DNA from: Sinotaia quadrata
Taxonomy: Eukaryota; Mollusca; Gastropoda; Architaenioglossa; Viviparidae
Reading direction: 5' to 3'
NCBI GenBank assembly: GCA_028829895.1
Contig: CM054179.1
Coordinates: 114,271,721-114,335,720, forward strand
Length of the DNA: 64,000 nt
The notes below the pieces were generated by a model. That model was not told the DNA's origin. It did not search any database and saw only the letters and a program-made list of their open reading frames with translations. Positions 23,090 through 35,700 of this stretch are shown here, piece after piece. The stretch's first letter is position 1. Every line of letters begins with the position of its first letter. Made by a program: the position numbers and the translations under genes.

Positions 23090-24650
23090 GTTGCAAAAAT
23101 GTTATGAGTAGTGAGAATGCTCCTGATAGTCTTGACAACATATGTATACTCACATGTGGGCAAGTGGCAGTGCAGAAAGCTGCAGGAAAGGACACGTGAA
23201 GGCATATATGATGAACAAAAAGCAGTTAGTAGTGTATGCAGAGGGGACACAAACTCTGGCAGAATCTGTTGTCAGTGGGGTGTGTCACCAGAATGTCACA
23301 CAAGACCCACTTGTGGCAGGGCAGATCCTGTTGTCAGACTATGGCTGACTTTGAGGGGGAAATAACCCTACTCAGAATATCACAGCTGTCTGCTGATTCT
23401 TTCAAGAAATGATGCAAGAAGACTAAACTCTTGAGGTTAAAAGTATCCAAATCTTCTAGAAAAGCTGTTTAGTTTCACTGGAATGATGGACTAATCATCC
23501 AGAAGCAGGAAAAGGCCAAATGGAACCAATTGGTGGTATCTCTGAGCTATTGAGCATGGGTGCTGTGCTTGTTTCATGATCTGCCTCTCGGACCAAGCAA
23601 AATATTTATATGTGTGGAAGCATATTTCATTGGTCCGATATGATGGGGTATGTCACTCATTACTGTCGGTCATGCAATGTATGTCAGCTAGTGAACAGGA
23701 AAATGGAACAACCCATTCCTTTATTGGAAACCCTGACTAGCAACATTCCTTTTAGGTGTGTAGCTGTCAATTTTATTAGAGAATTCAAGCCCTCATCAGA
23801 TCGAGACCACAGATGGATTTTCACTGTCATTGATTATGCTAAGCAAAATCCTGAAACACTCTTAACTAGATTAGTATCATGTCAGTAACAAATACACTTT
23901 TTACAATTTCCAGGATTTGAGAGAGTGTAACCTTACAATTAGACTGACCAAATGTTTTGGGGATATATTAAACTCAAATATTTAGGACACACATTGGGGC
24001 AAGGTGTCTTGTGGCTGGAAGCTTTAAAGATATGGGAATTTGACCACTCTACAAGACGTATGTTAAATCTTTATTGGGATTGGCTGGTTGCTATCAGAAA
24101 TTCATCCCCAAACTTAGTGCTATCGCCAAACCACTCATTGATTTTACAAGAAAAGTCAGTACAGAAACAGCCATATGGAGTGAGGGGTGCGAAATCAGTT
24201 TTAATAATTTAAAAGACTGTTTGTCATGAGCTCCTGTCCTTCACCTACCAGATTTTGATAAAGAATTTGTAATCCAGACTGATGTGAGTAATGCAGGGCT
24301 AAGTGCCATACTGATGCAAAAGCATGCTGATATTCTATATCCAACAGCTTACTCCAGTCATACGTTAAACATGGCTGAACAGAGTTACTTAGAGAATGAA
24401 TATCTTGGAAATGTGGGTCTGGATAGTCCAAAAATTCCAAGCTTACCGACATGGCAAGCATTTTGTGATTCAGACAGATTATCAACATCTCGCCTATTTA
24501 GAGCACTCGACTAAAACAAACAGGCATTTGACTAGGTGGTCGTTACTACTACTACAACAGTTTAGATAAAGTGTAGAAGTAATCTAACACACCAACAACA
24601 GAGGAGCTGGACTATTTGTCTAGTGCAGTAGAAACTGAGGATAATGATTT
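23090..24650 (+). pseudogene. Fossil gypsy element, PR-side / INT / RT-RH order, frameshifted
   Basis: In order: a stretch at 23095-23350 like 43505-43740; an integrase piece at 23580-23888 with a C-x2-C finger half and a core in which VAVDFIG reads VAVNFIR, so the first catalytic Asp is lost; then, after a short gap, a reverse-transcriptase thumb with KYLGHTLGQG (about 23975) and, in another frame, RNase H with QTDVSNAGLSAIL (about 24274). The palm with its YxDD box is deleted. Frameshifts and stops make it dead. INT lies upstream of RT-RH, the same unusual order as the intact element at 700-9313. Confidence 0.7.
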
Positions 24651-25459
24651 CAGTGTATGAATCTCTTAATAAACTGCTGCAAGATATACTTTTATATACT
24701 TGTTTTATATACTTGTATTTTCTCTGCCGTAGAGAGAATAAATACATTTTAATAAATACATTTTAACCAGAGTTCGTTTATATATATATCTATTGCATGC
24801 TTATATGATAAGAAGAGAGATAATGAAAATTATTTTTGCATATAATTTGTGTTTGTATTTCCTTAAGTGTATAGACATAATGGGTTATGTCTCTAACTTA
24901 TAACAAAGGAAAATTAGAGTGATTTTTCGTGATAAACTGGCCAAGTTCCAACTTAAATGAGAAAAATTAAATATTGCTTGATATTTAATGCTCAGTGATT
25001 ATTGAGGCATATTGAAATATTAATCTAAACCGTGTTGAATTATGTGTATGTCTTAATGGCCATGCTTATCTCACATCAAGAATTTGTCTTTCTTTGTTCT
25101 TACATTACATTGCTCTTGTGAGCCAAAAGTCAACAAAGAGAATTGTTTGCTTTAAGAATGTGTTATATACTTAAAGCCATGGTGCCAAAAGTTAAAGATT
25201 TTGTACCCTTGATTATCATATTTATTGATTTATAGTGCAAATAAAAGCATATTTAGAGAATCTTTTTAATTAGGAGCTTGCAGCGTGTGTTATATTTGTG
25301 CAGATATAAAATTATATAATTTTTGAATACCTATATTTATGTTGTGCTAATAACACAACTTGGATATGCTGACTATAACTGGAAAAGATGAGATATGCAA
25401 TTAATTAGTGCATGTAGTGAATTAACTTCTATGATTTTTAATTCAGTTTAATAGGAAAT
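24651..25459. other. AT-rich DNA, nothing recognised
   Basis: No exon, RNA or clear repeat is seen, apart from a possible fossil LTR end near 24900 (TTAGAGTGATTTTT resembles about 41890). Confidence 0.35.
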
Positions 25460-25534
25460 ATGTAACGTGAAATATGGAAAGAATGTGCTTGTGTATATTG
25501 TTTGCCTATTCAATATGAAGCTTATATGTGTGTA

Positions 25535-25618
<84 letters not shown>

Positions 25619-25990
25619 ACTCGTGATTGCTTGTGCACGCTTGAATGTGTGCCATATTTTAAACATTTTTTAATGTGATATGTTTTAACTAAGAAACTGT
25701 GATTGTCAAAGAATGTTTTATCATGTTTATTTATTATGTTTAAATTTAATATCTTTCACACTTTTTTTCTTCATGTTAGATAATTTTCTCTTTTGCATAA
25801 ACTAAGATACTATTTGATATATTTTAACTTATTTAACATATTAATGCCTATATATATTTTACTTTTGTTTAAAATAAACAATACTTGCTGTCTTTTTTCT
25901 TTTTCTTTCTCAAGATCAGACTCCGTCACCAGCACTGGCACAAGTGAGCGTTATTGGTTGATGACTGTAGTCTGTACATAACTGTAATAA
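25460..25990 (+). repeat. Stalk-intron segment, copy A
   Basis: Collinear with about 45930-46400: a GT microsatellite, then a GTCAAAGAATGTTTTATCA block, then an exon-like GCACTGGCACAA before GTGAGC. In the working copy C this is the 15-nt microexon. Here the exon would be 29 nt (acceptor at 25914) or 11 nt (acceptor at 25932). Neither is a multiple of 3, so it would shift the frame; probably a decayed remnant. Confidence 0.65.
25527..25618. repeat. GT microsatellite
   Basis: (GT)n with one GG interruption, shared in position with copies B and C of the stalk-intron segment. Confidence 0.98.
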
Positions 25991-27364
25991 CCTCATCTGT
26001 CATAGTGGCTTGCACATTTTCATATTTATAGATATCACACAGACTGATATCATATAATCATCTAACACAATTTGCACACAAATATGTCGTATAATGTTAG
26101 TTAACACAAGGTCAGACTCATTTTAAATCTGTGCATTTTTAATATATGTCCTCAGTTGCTATATTTTAATATGTAGAGCGATATGATTTCATCTGACATA
26201 CTGGCTTCCCAGTCATAATCTTACACGAGATATGTGTCCCTGGTTGCAATTGCCGGGGTGTTTTTATAAAAAAATATATTGCTCAAAGTAAAATTATTGT
26301 ATCTCTTTCCTTAGCGGCCACCGTTTAAGGAGCAGCTTTCTCAATAATGCTCATTAAATCACAGCAAGTGTATACTGACCAGTCAATTTACTTTGATCTG
26401 ACACAATACATACGTTGGGTTTTTATGAAGTGAGAGCAAAAATGGTTTATCATGTTTGAACTGTTACTTCACCCTAAAAATAAACAAGTTGTAATCAATT
26501 TCAGGCATGGAAATTGTATGAAATTGGAACGTATGTATGACTCTCGGACTATGCTAAACGACCCTCGCTATATTCACTACGGCACTGCGTGAATACATGC
26601 TTCAACATATTTTAAGAGATTAAAAAAATAAATGAGAGTTTGAGCGAGAAAGTGACCATTATCGGAGTACAATGAATCAAACTGAGCAAAGAACCTAGCG
26701 GGAATTGTAATACAGCTTGTAAACTTTTGATCTCAGCCCGTTGGCTGGTCCCGTTCTCATAAATCGTAACCATTGGATAATAAAACTATGCATCAGTTGG
26801 AACTGGTTTGCATTGCGTCGGCAATTTCTAGCTTATTCTCAAGTTGTTTACTCAAAATCTGACACAAAAATTGCAATCTTAAGGAGTTTCCAAGTTCAGT
26901 TTTTGCAGTCGAACAACATGTGTACTCCTGAATTATGCACACAACTGCATGAGAGACAAGACTGCTGATTAGCTTCCAATGCTGACTGTTGATACACCGC
27001 ACCTCATAATCTGATAGCAATCCAGCCACGTGTTTACGGTTTATCTAAAAAAATTGTTATTGTTCTGTTTAACATTTCTCACAAGTCAATAAATGGTTAA
27101 AATTTACAATGAAATATAAGGTCTTTTGTCCTTAACATCAGGATGCAGTAAAATTAACAACTCACTGTAATTATATACATTCCCTTTTAAAATGGCAACA
27201 ATTTATCTATGCTGATTCAGAACGCGAAAACCCAAGTACTGATAATTAGATATTATTTTTGCACTCCAGCACTTTCTAGTCTTGTAATATAATGACTTCT
27301 CTCAAGTGCTGACCCATTAGAATAGCAGTTAGCTTACCTTGTACTTCATACATGTAGTTCCAGA
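25991..27364. other. Unassigned DNA with a family B fragment
   Basis: No gene is seen. 26715-26890 matches 22700-22880 in the same orientation (GGAACTGGTTTGCATTGC and flanks), a fragment of family B. Confidence 0.5.
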
Positions 27365-27397
27365 TCTCTCTCTCTCTCTCTCTCACTCACTCACTCA

Positions 27398-27455
<58 letters not shown>
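27365..27455. repeat. Compound TC / ACTC / AC microsatellite
   Basis: Three adjacent simple-repeat blocks: (TC)n, then (ACTC)n, then (AC)n. Confidence 0.98.
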
Positions 27456-27458
<3 letters not shown>

Positions 27459-27929
27459 TGTATCTAGTCCAGATCTGCCAACATATATAAACAGTTTCAG
27501 TATTGAAGGGTCACTGACCTTAAATATTCATTTCACTCAATAATTTTCCACTGCACAGAGGAGGGCATGTGTAATTTTTTTACATTACACACTGTAACTC
27601 TTTCAGAAAGAAATTTAATTTTCGTTTTGTTGTTGTGCAATGTTGTGTTGTGGATGTCACACTTTGCATTAAATGGAAATTTGTCAATTTTCAATACATT
27701 CGCATTTGGATGTTATAATACCCAAGCTCACAACATATAATATGTTTATCTTCTCTTTCAAATAGATAAAATAAATCCTGTAATAGTAAGTATTATAATT
27801 TTGATAATTTATGTTCTATTCCTGTTGAATTTGGATTTGTGAACACTGTCAAAGCGCACACAACACTACTCAGGGCATTAAAGGATCAAAAGTATGAAAA
27901 TGTTTAATGAATTTTCTAGTCATTATTTC
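27456..27929. other. AT-rich DNA, nothing recognised
   Basis: No gene or repeat is recognised. Confidence 0.35.
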
Positions 27930-28335
27930 TGTGATGGCCAGGATTTTTAATTCCTGATCAGTGACATACTGCGACCTCATTCAGAAATAATGAATGTTCA
28001 TACCTTGTTAGTCTCTAATTCTGTCTCTATAATATACACTGCTTCCTGTTTTTTATTAGGCATAGTATCAGCGAAAATAGTGCGTCGTGTGTTCATGCAT
28101 GTATGTGTGTGTGTGTGTGCGTGCGCGCAAGTGTCATTGTCAAAGAATTTTTATCACGTTTACTTTTTTATCTTTAAGTTTAAAACATTTTACTCTTTCT
28201 GTTCATGTTAGATAAATTTTCTATTTTGCATAAACGGAAACAATATTTGATACGTTCTATGTTTTTTAATCTATTAATGCATACAATATATATTTTTTGT
28301 TTTAACTAAACATAAACTTTGTTCTGTGAAATTCT
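27930..28335 (+). repeat. Stalk-intron segment, copy B
   Basis: Collinear with about 45820-46310 in copy C (ACCTCATT..TTAGTCT blocks, a shorter GT run, a GTCAAAGAATTTTTATCA block). It breaks off just before the microexon position. It lies directly upstream of Ig-cassette copy 2, which suggests head-to-tail duplication of an Ig1-Ig2-stalk unit. Confidence 0.65.
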
Positions 28336-29376
28336 CTATACAATGTTCACTTAGCTTATCGTAAAACTGAAATGGCTAAGTGCACACACCCATCCCAATA
28401 GCATGCAACATGTACACAATATTTTAAAAACACGTAACATAATCTATTTAGTTAATTAATGACTTCATTAAGTTTAGTGAATTACCTATGCAGCAATGAA
28501 ACAAGCACAGTTGGCAGCTCCATGATCACACCCTCACGCTTGAGGTTCACACTTTTCCCTTCCGCGGAACCGCTATATACCATTTTAAAGAAGATATTTT
28601 CTACTTTCTAATATAAAAAATATATACTTTGAAAAATGACCTTGCAAAAAAATAAGTCAAAGTGGGCTTTTTCAATCGACAATTAGGTACAATAATAATA
28701 ATACAGATTCGTAATTAGCATGGTTGCATTCTACATTCATTTTGCCTTAGTTTCATGAAATTACATTCTGATTGGACAACCTTAGCGGAACTCATTTTAG
28801 TATTTGCAAGTAAACATGGAGATTGAGAAAATGGTCACTGCCGTCGAAACTCGCCAACCATAGGAAATTTAATGCAATCTTGTGTGTTTCCACTCACTCT
28901 CACAAATACAAAATACATCAATGAAAAGTTGGAAGATAGTTTTATTCATTAAAATATTTCACATAGATGATAAATATGGAACGTGAACACAGCACTTGTA
29001 ACAAAAGGATACTTTTTCAGAAAATCTGTCCGCTACCGTCATAGTTCTACTTAATTGATTTTTATTTTCAGATTTGGTAATTTCTTTTATAAATGTCCAT
29101 TAATAAATTATTACATAGAGGCATTTTTATCAACGGCCATTGACTGTATTTATATTCATCCTTGTGGCAGCATTCAGTCAGGTAACAGTGACCATCATTT
29201 TTAGGTAGCCGGATCAGTGTACGTCTTCATTAGTTTCTGTGTTTAAATTAGAAAGTGTTTCTAATAATTAACATATTTAATTATTTTTTAAATCTAGGTT
29301 TGGTTTACACTATTTGCTAGAGCATTAAATGTGAAACATACTAATAATTAAAGATATATTTAAAATATTTTTACAG

Positions 29377-29757
29377 GTGAAAGTGCCATATTAACAATTA
29401 TCCCAGAATCACTGAGTATTACCAATAACACAGGAAACTCAGTTAGCGTGAGTGTGAAATGTTCACCTGGAAAAAATGGCTATTTGTACAGCTTAATCAT
29501 AAATCGAAATCTTACCGCCAATCCCACCAATGAAATACGCATGGCAGCAGCAATCCGACCGGATGATAACGTTCAGACGATTACAACCATACCAGGTGCA
29601 ACTGCCTCTGGAAGTCTTACTGAGGGTTTCATCATGGTCACCATGACACGGGTGTCTTGCAATGATGCCGGCACATACAGGTGTAGAGCTAATTATAGGC
29701 CTGAAGGTACCCTTGATACTGAGACAACTGTTGAAGATAAAAATTTCACTGTCCAAG
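29377..29757 (+). CDS. Exon: Ig domain 1
   Basis: 381 nt, acceptor TTTTTACAG, donor CAAG|GTAAAT, phase 1 to phase 1. Residues 1-127 hold Cys29, Cys95 and Cys103, with DAGTYRC at 97-103. The C-strand core Trp is absent (SLIINR instead), which makes this a divergent Ig fold. Two Cys are available to pair with Cys29. N-glycosylation sites include NNT and NLT. Confidence 0.88.
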
Positions 29758-32700
29758 GTAAATTACATTAAAGAATGTTTTTAAACCTTTCATATCTTTA
29801 AATTAATGTAATGTTCAGATTTTATGTCTGGATAATTTTCTGTTAAATAGACAATTTTTGACACTGTTACAAAGTAGCTACTGGCTGTGTTCTTTCATTT
29901 GTAGGAATATTTTCTCTTTCCATAATAACATGATGATGCATTATACTTATTTATTTTTAAAAATATTACAGAAGACTTATGATTTTAACTTTTAACTGTT
30001 GCTTTTTGAAATTTAATTCTTTTTTCCTATTTGCTATTCTAATTTTACCTTAAGTATAATCTTTTATAAACTATGTCTATCATGTATAAGTCTTCCCCTC
30101 TTTTACTGTTTTCTCCATCTCTATTTTCATACTCTTTGAAGCCTATGTAGTAGCCTATTGCTTATACATCCTCTCTGATATCTGCATTGGGCTTTAGATA
30201 CCTTGATTTTTTTTTTAAACATAAGGCCAAGTTTACTTAATTATTCATTATATTTACTTTAATTATTCATCATATCACTGCCTGAACTCCATTAAATTGT
30301 CTACTTTTGTTCTTTCATACTCATAACCTTGACTTCATAGCTATTTCACATCAACATCTATCTATAATCTTATTAAAATAGTAGCATATAGTGAGATACA
30401 TTACAACAGACTGACGTTGAAAAACTTCTATTATTCACATCTTCTTAGATTCCTTGTGAATTCAGAGAATTGTTCTATTGCAACCATATCAGCAGTTTTG
30501 AAGCAGGCAGTAAACATTTAGCATTGTATATTTTATTGGTCCATTAATAAATTAACAGATACTCTTTGGTTTTTCTCAGTGATACCTATTACATTATTTG
30601 CTTCCCAAACAATCTGTTAACAATATTATTTTCTACTATAAAGTTTGAAAGTTTTCTCAACATTATTCAGATTTGAAATGGTGTTAAATATAGTTTTAAT
30701 CATTTTTGTCCACCAGAAAAACTACAGCCTTTGAAAAAATACCATAAAATTCGCAATATTGATTTGAGATGGATATGACAAACAGTTCCACTATAAAAAC
30801 CCCAAAGAGTGAAATTTCTGTGTCCTATTCAAAACTGTTTTTGTACAAGGGAATACATACTTTCTAGATCCCAACCATTCTTTAATGTGGAATAGTTTTC
30901 CACACTAAATTTATTTTCTGTTGTTGTATACTACTTGATTGATTAATTATAACGAACAAAATTCTATGTTAATAATATAAGACTTGTGGTGGTAAAATAT
31001 AATGACTTGTACCCATATCCTCAGTTGCCCTCTGTTACTGATTCAATAGCATTAAAGGTTTATACATGTGATTCCCCCTCTCTTCCCATGTTAATTTTTA
31101 AAAAATTTTCTTGACCACAGCATTTTATATCACCCAGCACAGGTCAGCAAAGGTTCTCTCATTTCATTACTCTCCTCATTTTCACTCCTCTCCTCAATTT
31201 GGAATTGCAACCCCAACTCAAATATAATTTTATGACATCTGTTTAGTTTGATATGTCAGTTGTTTTTTTTCTCTTGCTTAAGTCCTTTAAATTAGATGCT
31301 GCTACAATTGAATTATAATAGCCATTTTCGATGTTGGTATCATCCATTTGATTTCGATCATTTATCCAGACGTTTCTGTCGTAGAAATAGGCAGAAGCAA
31401 TTCATTGATCCACCAATAGAATCAGTTGTCCATCATTTTCATAAGTTCATTCATAAATACTTCTTAACTTTCTTTAAAATAAGAATTCATCGAGATTGCT
31501 ATATTGTGGCTAATCAAGTGCAAAATTAATTACTGAACATGTATATTTCCTGTTTAAAAATATATTCTGTCTGTTTAAATAAATTGTTATTTTTATACAA
31601 ATTAAAATACTATTTCTTATAGAAAATCTACCCAAATAATTATAATATAAATATAAATATAATCTCACTGGTTGAAGCATTTCACATAACACACCTCTTT
31701 GGTTTGCTGGTTTAAAAAACATATTTGCTAGAACATTACTACTTTTGAAAATTGAAGGTTTATCCAGCTCCCTTGATAATCTGAAATCCTCTTTTTCTAG
31801 TTGTGCCAGGTCAGATAACTCTAATTGCCGATCCTCAGAACACATATGAATTGAACATTATTGTGACGATGTCTTGCAATGGTCAGGTTGGCAGTACCAC
31901 TAGTGGAGCAGAGGTATGACAATGCATATTTTTAGTAATTATCTCATCACTTTATAAAATACATGTAAATCTGTGTATAGAAATAAACCAGAATTCTTGG
32001 TGATATTTTGTTATTGACAAGTGTGTGCCATATAATACAACATAAATTTATTGCCTTTTAAAATTTAAATATTGTCATTATAAATTAATTATTTTTTAAA
32101 TTTTAATTTTAACAATAGCATTGAATTCTTCTGTACCAAGTTTTATTAAGAGTTTATCCTGAGAAAAAATGTTTTTTGTTTTGTATGGTAATCTGTCCTT
32201 AAATCATGTGATGACAGGAACCAATCACTGCATGCTCTCCACTTCCTCCGAGAATATCAATTTTAAGTTGTGGCACTGCACATAAAAATATTCTTGAGTA
32301 TAATTATGTGTATTTACGAAAAACATAGACACTATTACTTTCAGAAAATACTAATCATTTAAACTGAAATTCATAATAATTGCATACGGGTATGCTGATC
32401 AGTTTTAAAATAAAAGTAGCTGAACACTAATCCCATACAGCATAGAAATACATTAATTGTTATATTTTCGTTTTTAAAAATCAGTGTTTTTAGTAGTAAT
32501 TATGGAATGCAGGTAACTGATCCACCTGATAATGATTTGGCAAAAAGAAAAATCAGAATGGCTAAACTAACTAAACTGAATGAACTGATTGCCCGAGAGG
32601 GAGTTCATGTGTTAAGCACTACTGCTGGACAAATTATGGTGGCTTGGTCAAAAAGACGCTCGCTTGGTAACTTCTGAATAACTTCTTATTACTTTTTCAC

Positions 32701-35700
32701 AATTATTTATTAAAACAAAAAGCACAAAAGGATAGAAGAGAAGTTTTGTTTCAAATGCTTTTATTTTACAAAGCTTCAATAAACAGAGGGAACATGAATG
32801 TTGAAAATGAAAAGAAATTGACTAAACAATGTCCCCCAATCAGCCATTCAGCGATGTTTGGAATGCCTATTATATAGAAGAACTCAATTTTGCATATAAA
32901 ATACCCAGAACATATGGACAATCGGGTCTGATTTCTATTTAAATACAAGGTGAAGAAAACCAAATCGCTGAATAGCACTTATTACCTTAACTGTTAGCTC
33001 TAGAAATCACATTTTAATGCAAAGATTTCATGGATAAACTGTAACTGGACATATTCCATTGTTGCATTACTGATTTCAGATTAATTTTACATAGTATTAT
33101 ACATTAACAATAAAATGTATTTAATTATACAAAATTTAATTTTGATGAACTTTTCTTACATTTATTTAAACTGACATTGTGTATTGTAGATGATATTGCC
33201 AAAAAATGAACATATGTCATTGAATATTTACTGTCCACATGTGATTACTAGCAGACATACATGGCAGTGACTGAGTAAAACATAATTGAACTTTTGGCGA
33301 GTTGGAAATGAATATGGTCATTTTCCAAAACTGCAGCTTAATGCAGTAATCAGATGGTTTCCAATGTTTAATCAGTTAAAGTGCCGTTGCAATGTTATAA
33401 ATACATTTTCTCTTTATTCCATGTTGCAAAAATTATTTTATCATGAAATATAACTGAATAGCAGGGATGGGAATTCTTTGCCCAAACGTTTTTCGTTTAC
33501 CTATATAATATTGCCTTCATCTCAAATTATTTTAAAAAATTCTTTTGCAGGAAATAAAATTTAGGCGACAAATTGATATTACACTGCCTACAGAAATATT
33601 TTCCTGCAGAAGTAAAATCTAAATGACATAACTGATATTACACTGGGTTACCTATGTTCAATGACTTTGCTGCCTGCAGAAGTATTTTTTCTATTAGGCC
33701 TATAATACATGACACACTCGGCTGGACACTTTTGCATGCGTGGGTTCATTCTGAAATCCAGCTGGGAATGGCATCCATAGCTGTAGCTAAAGCGGTTGAA
33801 CTTGGACAAAAATTCAGTGACATTGCATCTGCCAACAAATTGAAGTGGGATTGGTAAATACTTGATTTCATCATTGGCAATGTCATTTCTCGACCAGTAA
33901 GCAATGACAAATAAGGACTGAACGTTGAATTTTTTAAACAAAGGGAAGTAAGCGATCAATCTTAGTTGTGCAAAGCATCCAGACATAAGACTGACAACAA
34001 CAGCCCTTCATTAAGTTTTACTTAATGAAGATGGCTGAGACTACTCTTGTGTTGAAAGACAACAAAGATGACTTTTAAAAAAAGGTACTTTTCAGTGTCC
34101 TTGGGATGAAATGGGTCACGCACGCACACAGGCTTAGTTTTAGCATGCTTGCCATTCTAATTTAAACCAATCGGTCTGAAGTAAATATGTGCACTGCTTC
34201 AACTTTTTAAATTAATCAATATGTGTAAAGCCAAAAATGCAGATTAATACATTAAACTAAATTAATTTTAAATTCTAAATATTTTGAATTTTAATTCTTT
34301 AATTATGACAAAATTTTATCCTAAATTTTGTCATGTAATCCTCATAATCCGTTTTGGACAGTTGACTTTGGTCTAGAAGAACAAAGAGCATAAATTGAAT
34401 AGCTGCGGTCTGCATAGCTCGAGTGTGTTTGATAAATGCTCAAAGAGCACTCTGATGACGTAACCACTCACACATCAAAGGAGATACAGCGATACATGGT
34501 TCTCTCATGGTCATCTTCCAAGAGTCTAGACTACGCTAGGAATGCCAATTCTTAGAACATAGTCAGCCAACTGTCACTATTCAACAAAAGACCAAGACAA
34601 AGGTATAAATTAAGCCCGAGAGTAAGAAGGTACTCGAACCCCGTTGATAAACCCAACTGCTTAGGTACTGCACTGAGCAAAAATAATTTCAGTCCTTTAA
34701 TGACTTCCTATGGAAAAAGGGGGCAAAATAAGCATGTCTCAAATGGTAAATATATTTTGTAAATAATGATTCACAAAATCTACCTATTGCAAATTTCGAG
34801 TTGTATTTTTTTCTTGCAAATGTTTGTATTTTAAATGACTTGAAACTGTTATGTTATTCATGATAGTAAATGCATGTAAAGAAATTCAAATGAGAACCAA
34901 GAATAACATTACAGACTTAACACTTAGTAAAACATGAGCTGATGTACGCAAACACTTGTATATTTCACACTTTCAGAAGTCAAAAGTTCCACCAGTCAAA
35001 GTTCCTTCTATGAATTCCATCTCGTACAGTCGTACAGTCCATCTACACTGAGAGCTTCAGCTTTATCTTTGACTTAGAGACCTTGGCCCTGATTAACCTT
35101 GGTCTAAAGGCATTGTCATTGAGTACTGCCAGGCTGCTGCAAGAAATCCCAGTTGGTCAAGAAGACAACGAAAAGGGAGGCAAGCAGTAAATTTCGCCAG
35201 AACTAGAACTACTTGGAAAAGAGAGAGATACAGAAACACCACGTTGGTGTTATGCGTGATGGTGTTTCGGATCTGAGAATACTATCTGGGAGATGAGTAT
35301 TAGTATGCAAAACTCACGAGTAGCAAAGTGTTTCTGCCAAGTGGGGAAGCTGACGAAACGAACATACTCACAGAGTTAATGAGTGACTTATGCATTAAGT
35401 GCAACGAACTTAACAGCTGATTTTGTGTAAGACTTCTTTGAATTTGAACTGAAACCCAGGACACTTAGTTAGCAAAGTGAAATGCCAGAACTGTGTATGT
35501 GTAAACAAGTTCCTGACAGAAAAGAACTTTTTGAATACTCCAGCACAGAGTGAAGTGAAAGACTTTTCCAGGTGTGTTAAATCTGAAGCCAGCATTTTTC
35601 ACCAGTCAACAGCACCAGGCCATAGACAGAGGACAGCGATCACAAATACATCAGGTGAATGCATATTTATGCTTGTGTCATATGTCTGTAATTGTTCCTT

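Larger units (their letters stand above)
28665..33066 (+). repeat. Duplicated Ig-cassette segment, copy 2
   Basis: Counterpart of about 250-278 plus 10051-14150. It includes the uninterrupted AAT tract (about 28691-28702) that marks the empty LINE site. It contains the Ig1 and Ig2a exons of the intact receptor chain. Confidence 0.85.

Noticed and set aside
23580..24650. Two independent transposons giving INT before RT by chance
   Set aside because: The neighbouring PR-side block and the similar layout at 42.4-44.6 kb and 2.9-7.4 kb make one element with internal deletion the simpler reading, although chance nesting cannot be excluded without a consensus.
25448..25673. ORFs of repeated His-Thr or Cys-Val through microsatellites (also at 21306, 45846, 50565, 60499)
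   Set aside because: Dinucleotide repeats give open frames automatically; not genes.
27990..28211. Open frame beginning with a signal-peptide-like hydrophobic stretch, upstream of the Ig1 exon
   Set aside because: It lies in the triplicated stalk-intron segment (copy B), runs into a GT repeat, and has no phase-1 donor after the hydrophobic part. Its homologue in copy C is intronic.
33654..33857. 67-codon ORF in the Ig2a-Ig2b intron
   Set aside because: A competing ORF is open on the opposite strand and there is no domain or splice support.
34600..34690. tRNA gene on the minus strand
   Set aside because: A- and B-box-like sequences exist, but I cannot fold a convincing acceptor stem and anticodon arm. 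Kept only as a weak SINE candidate.
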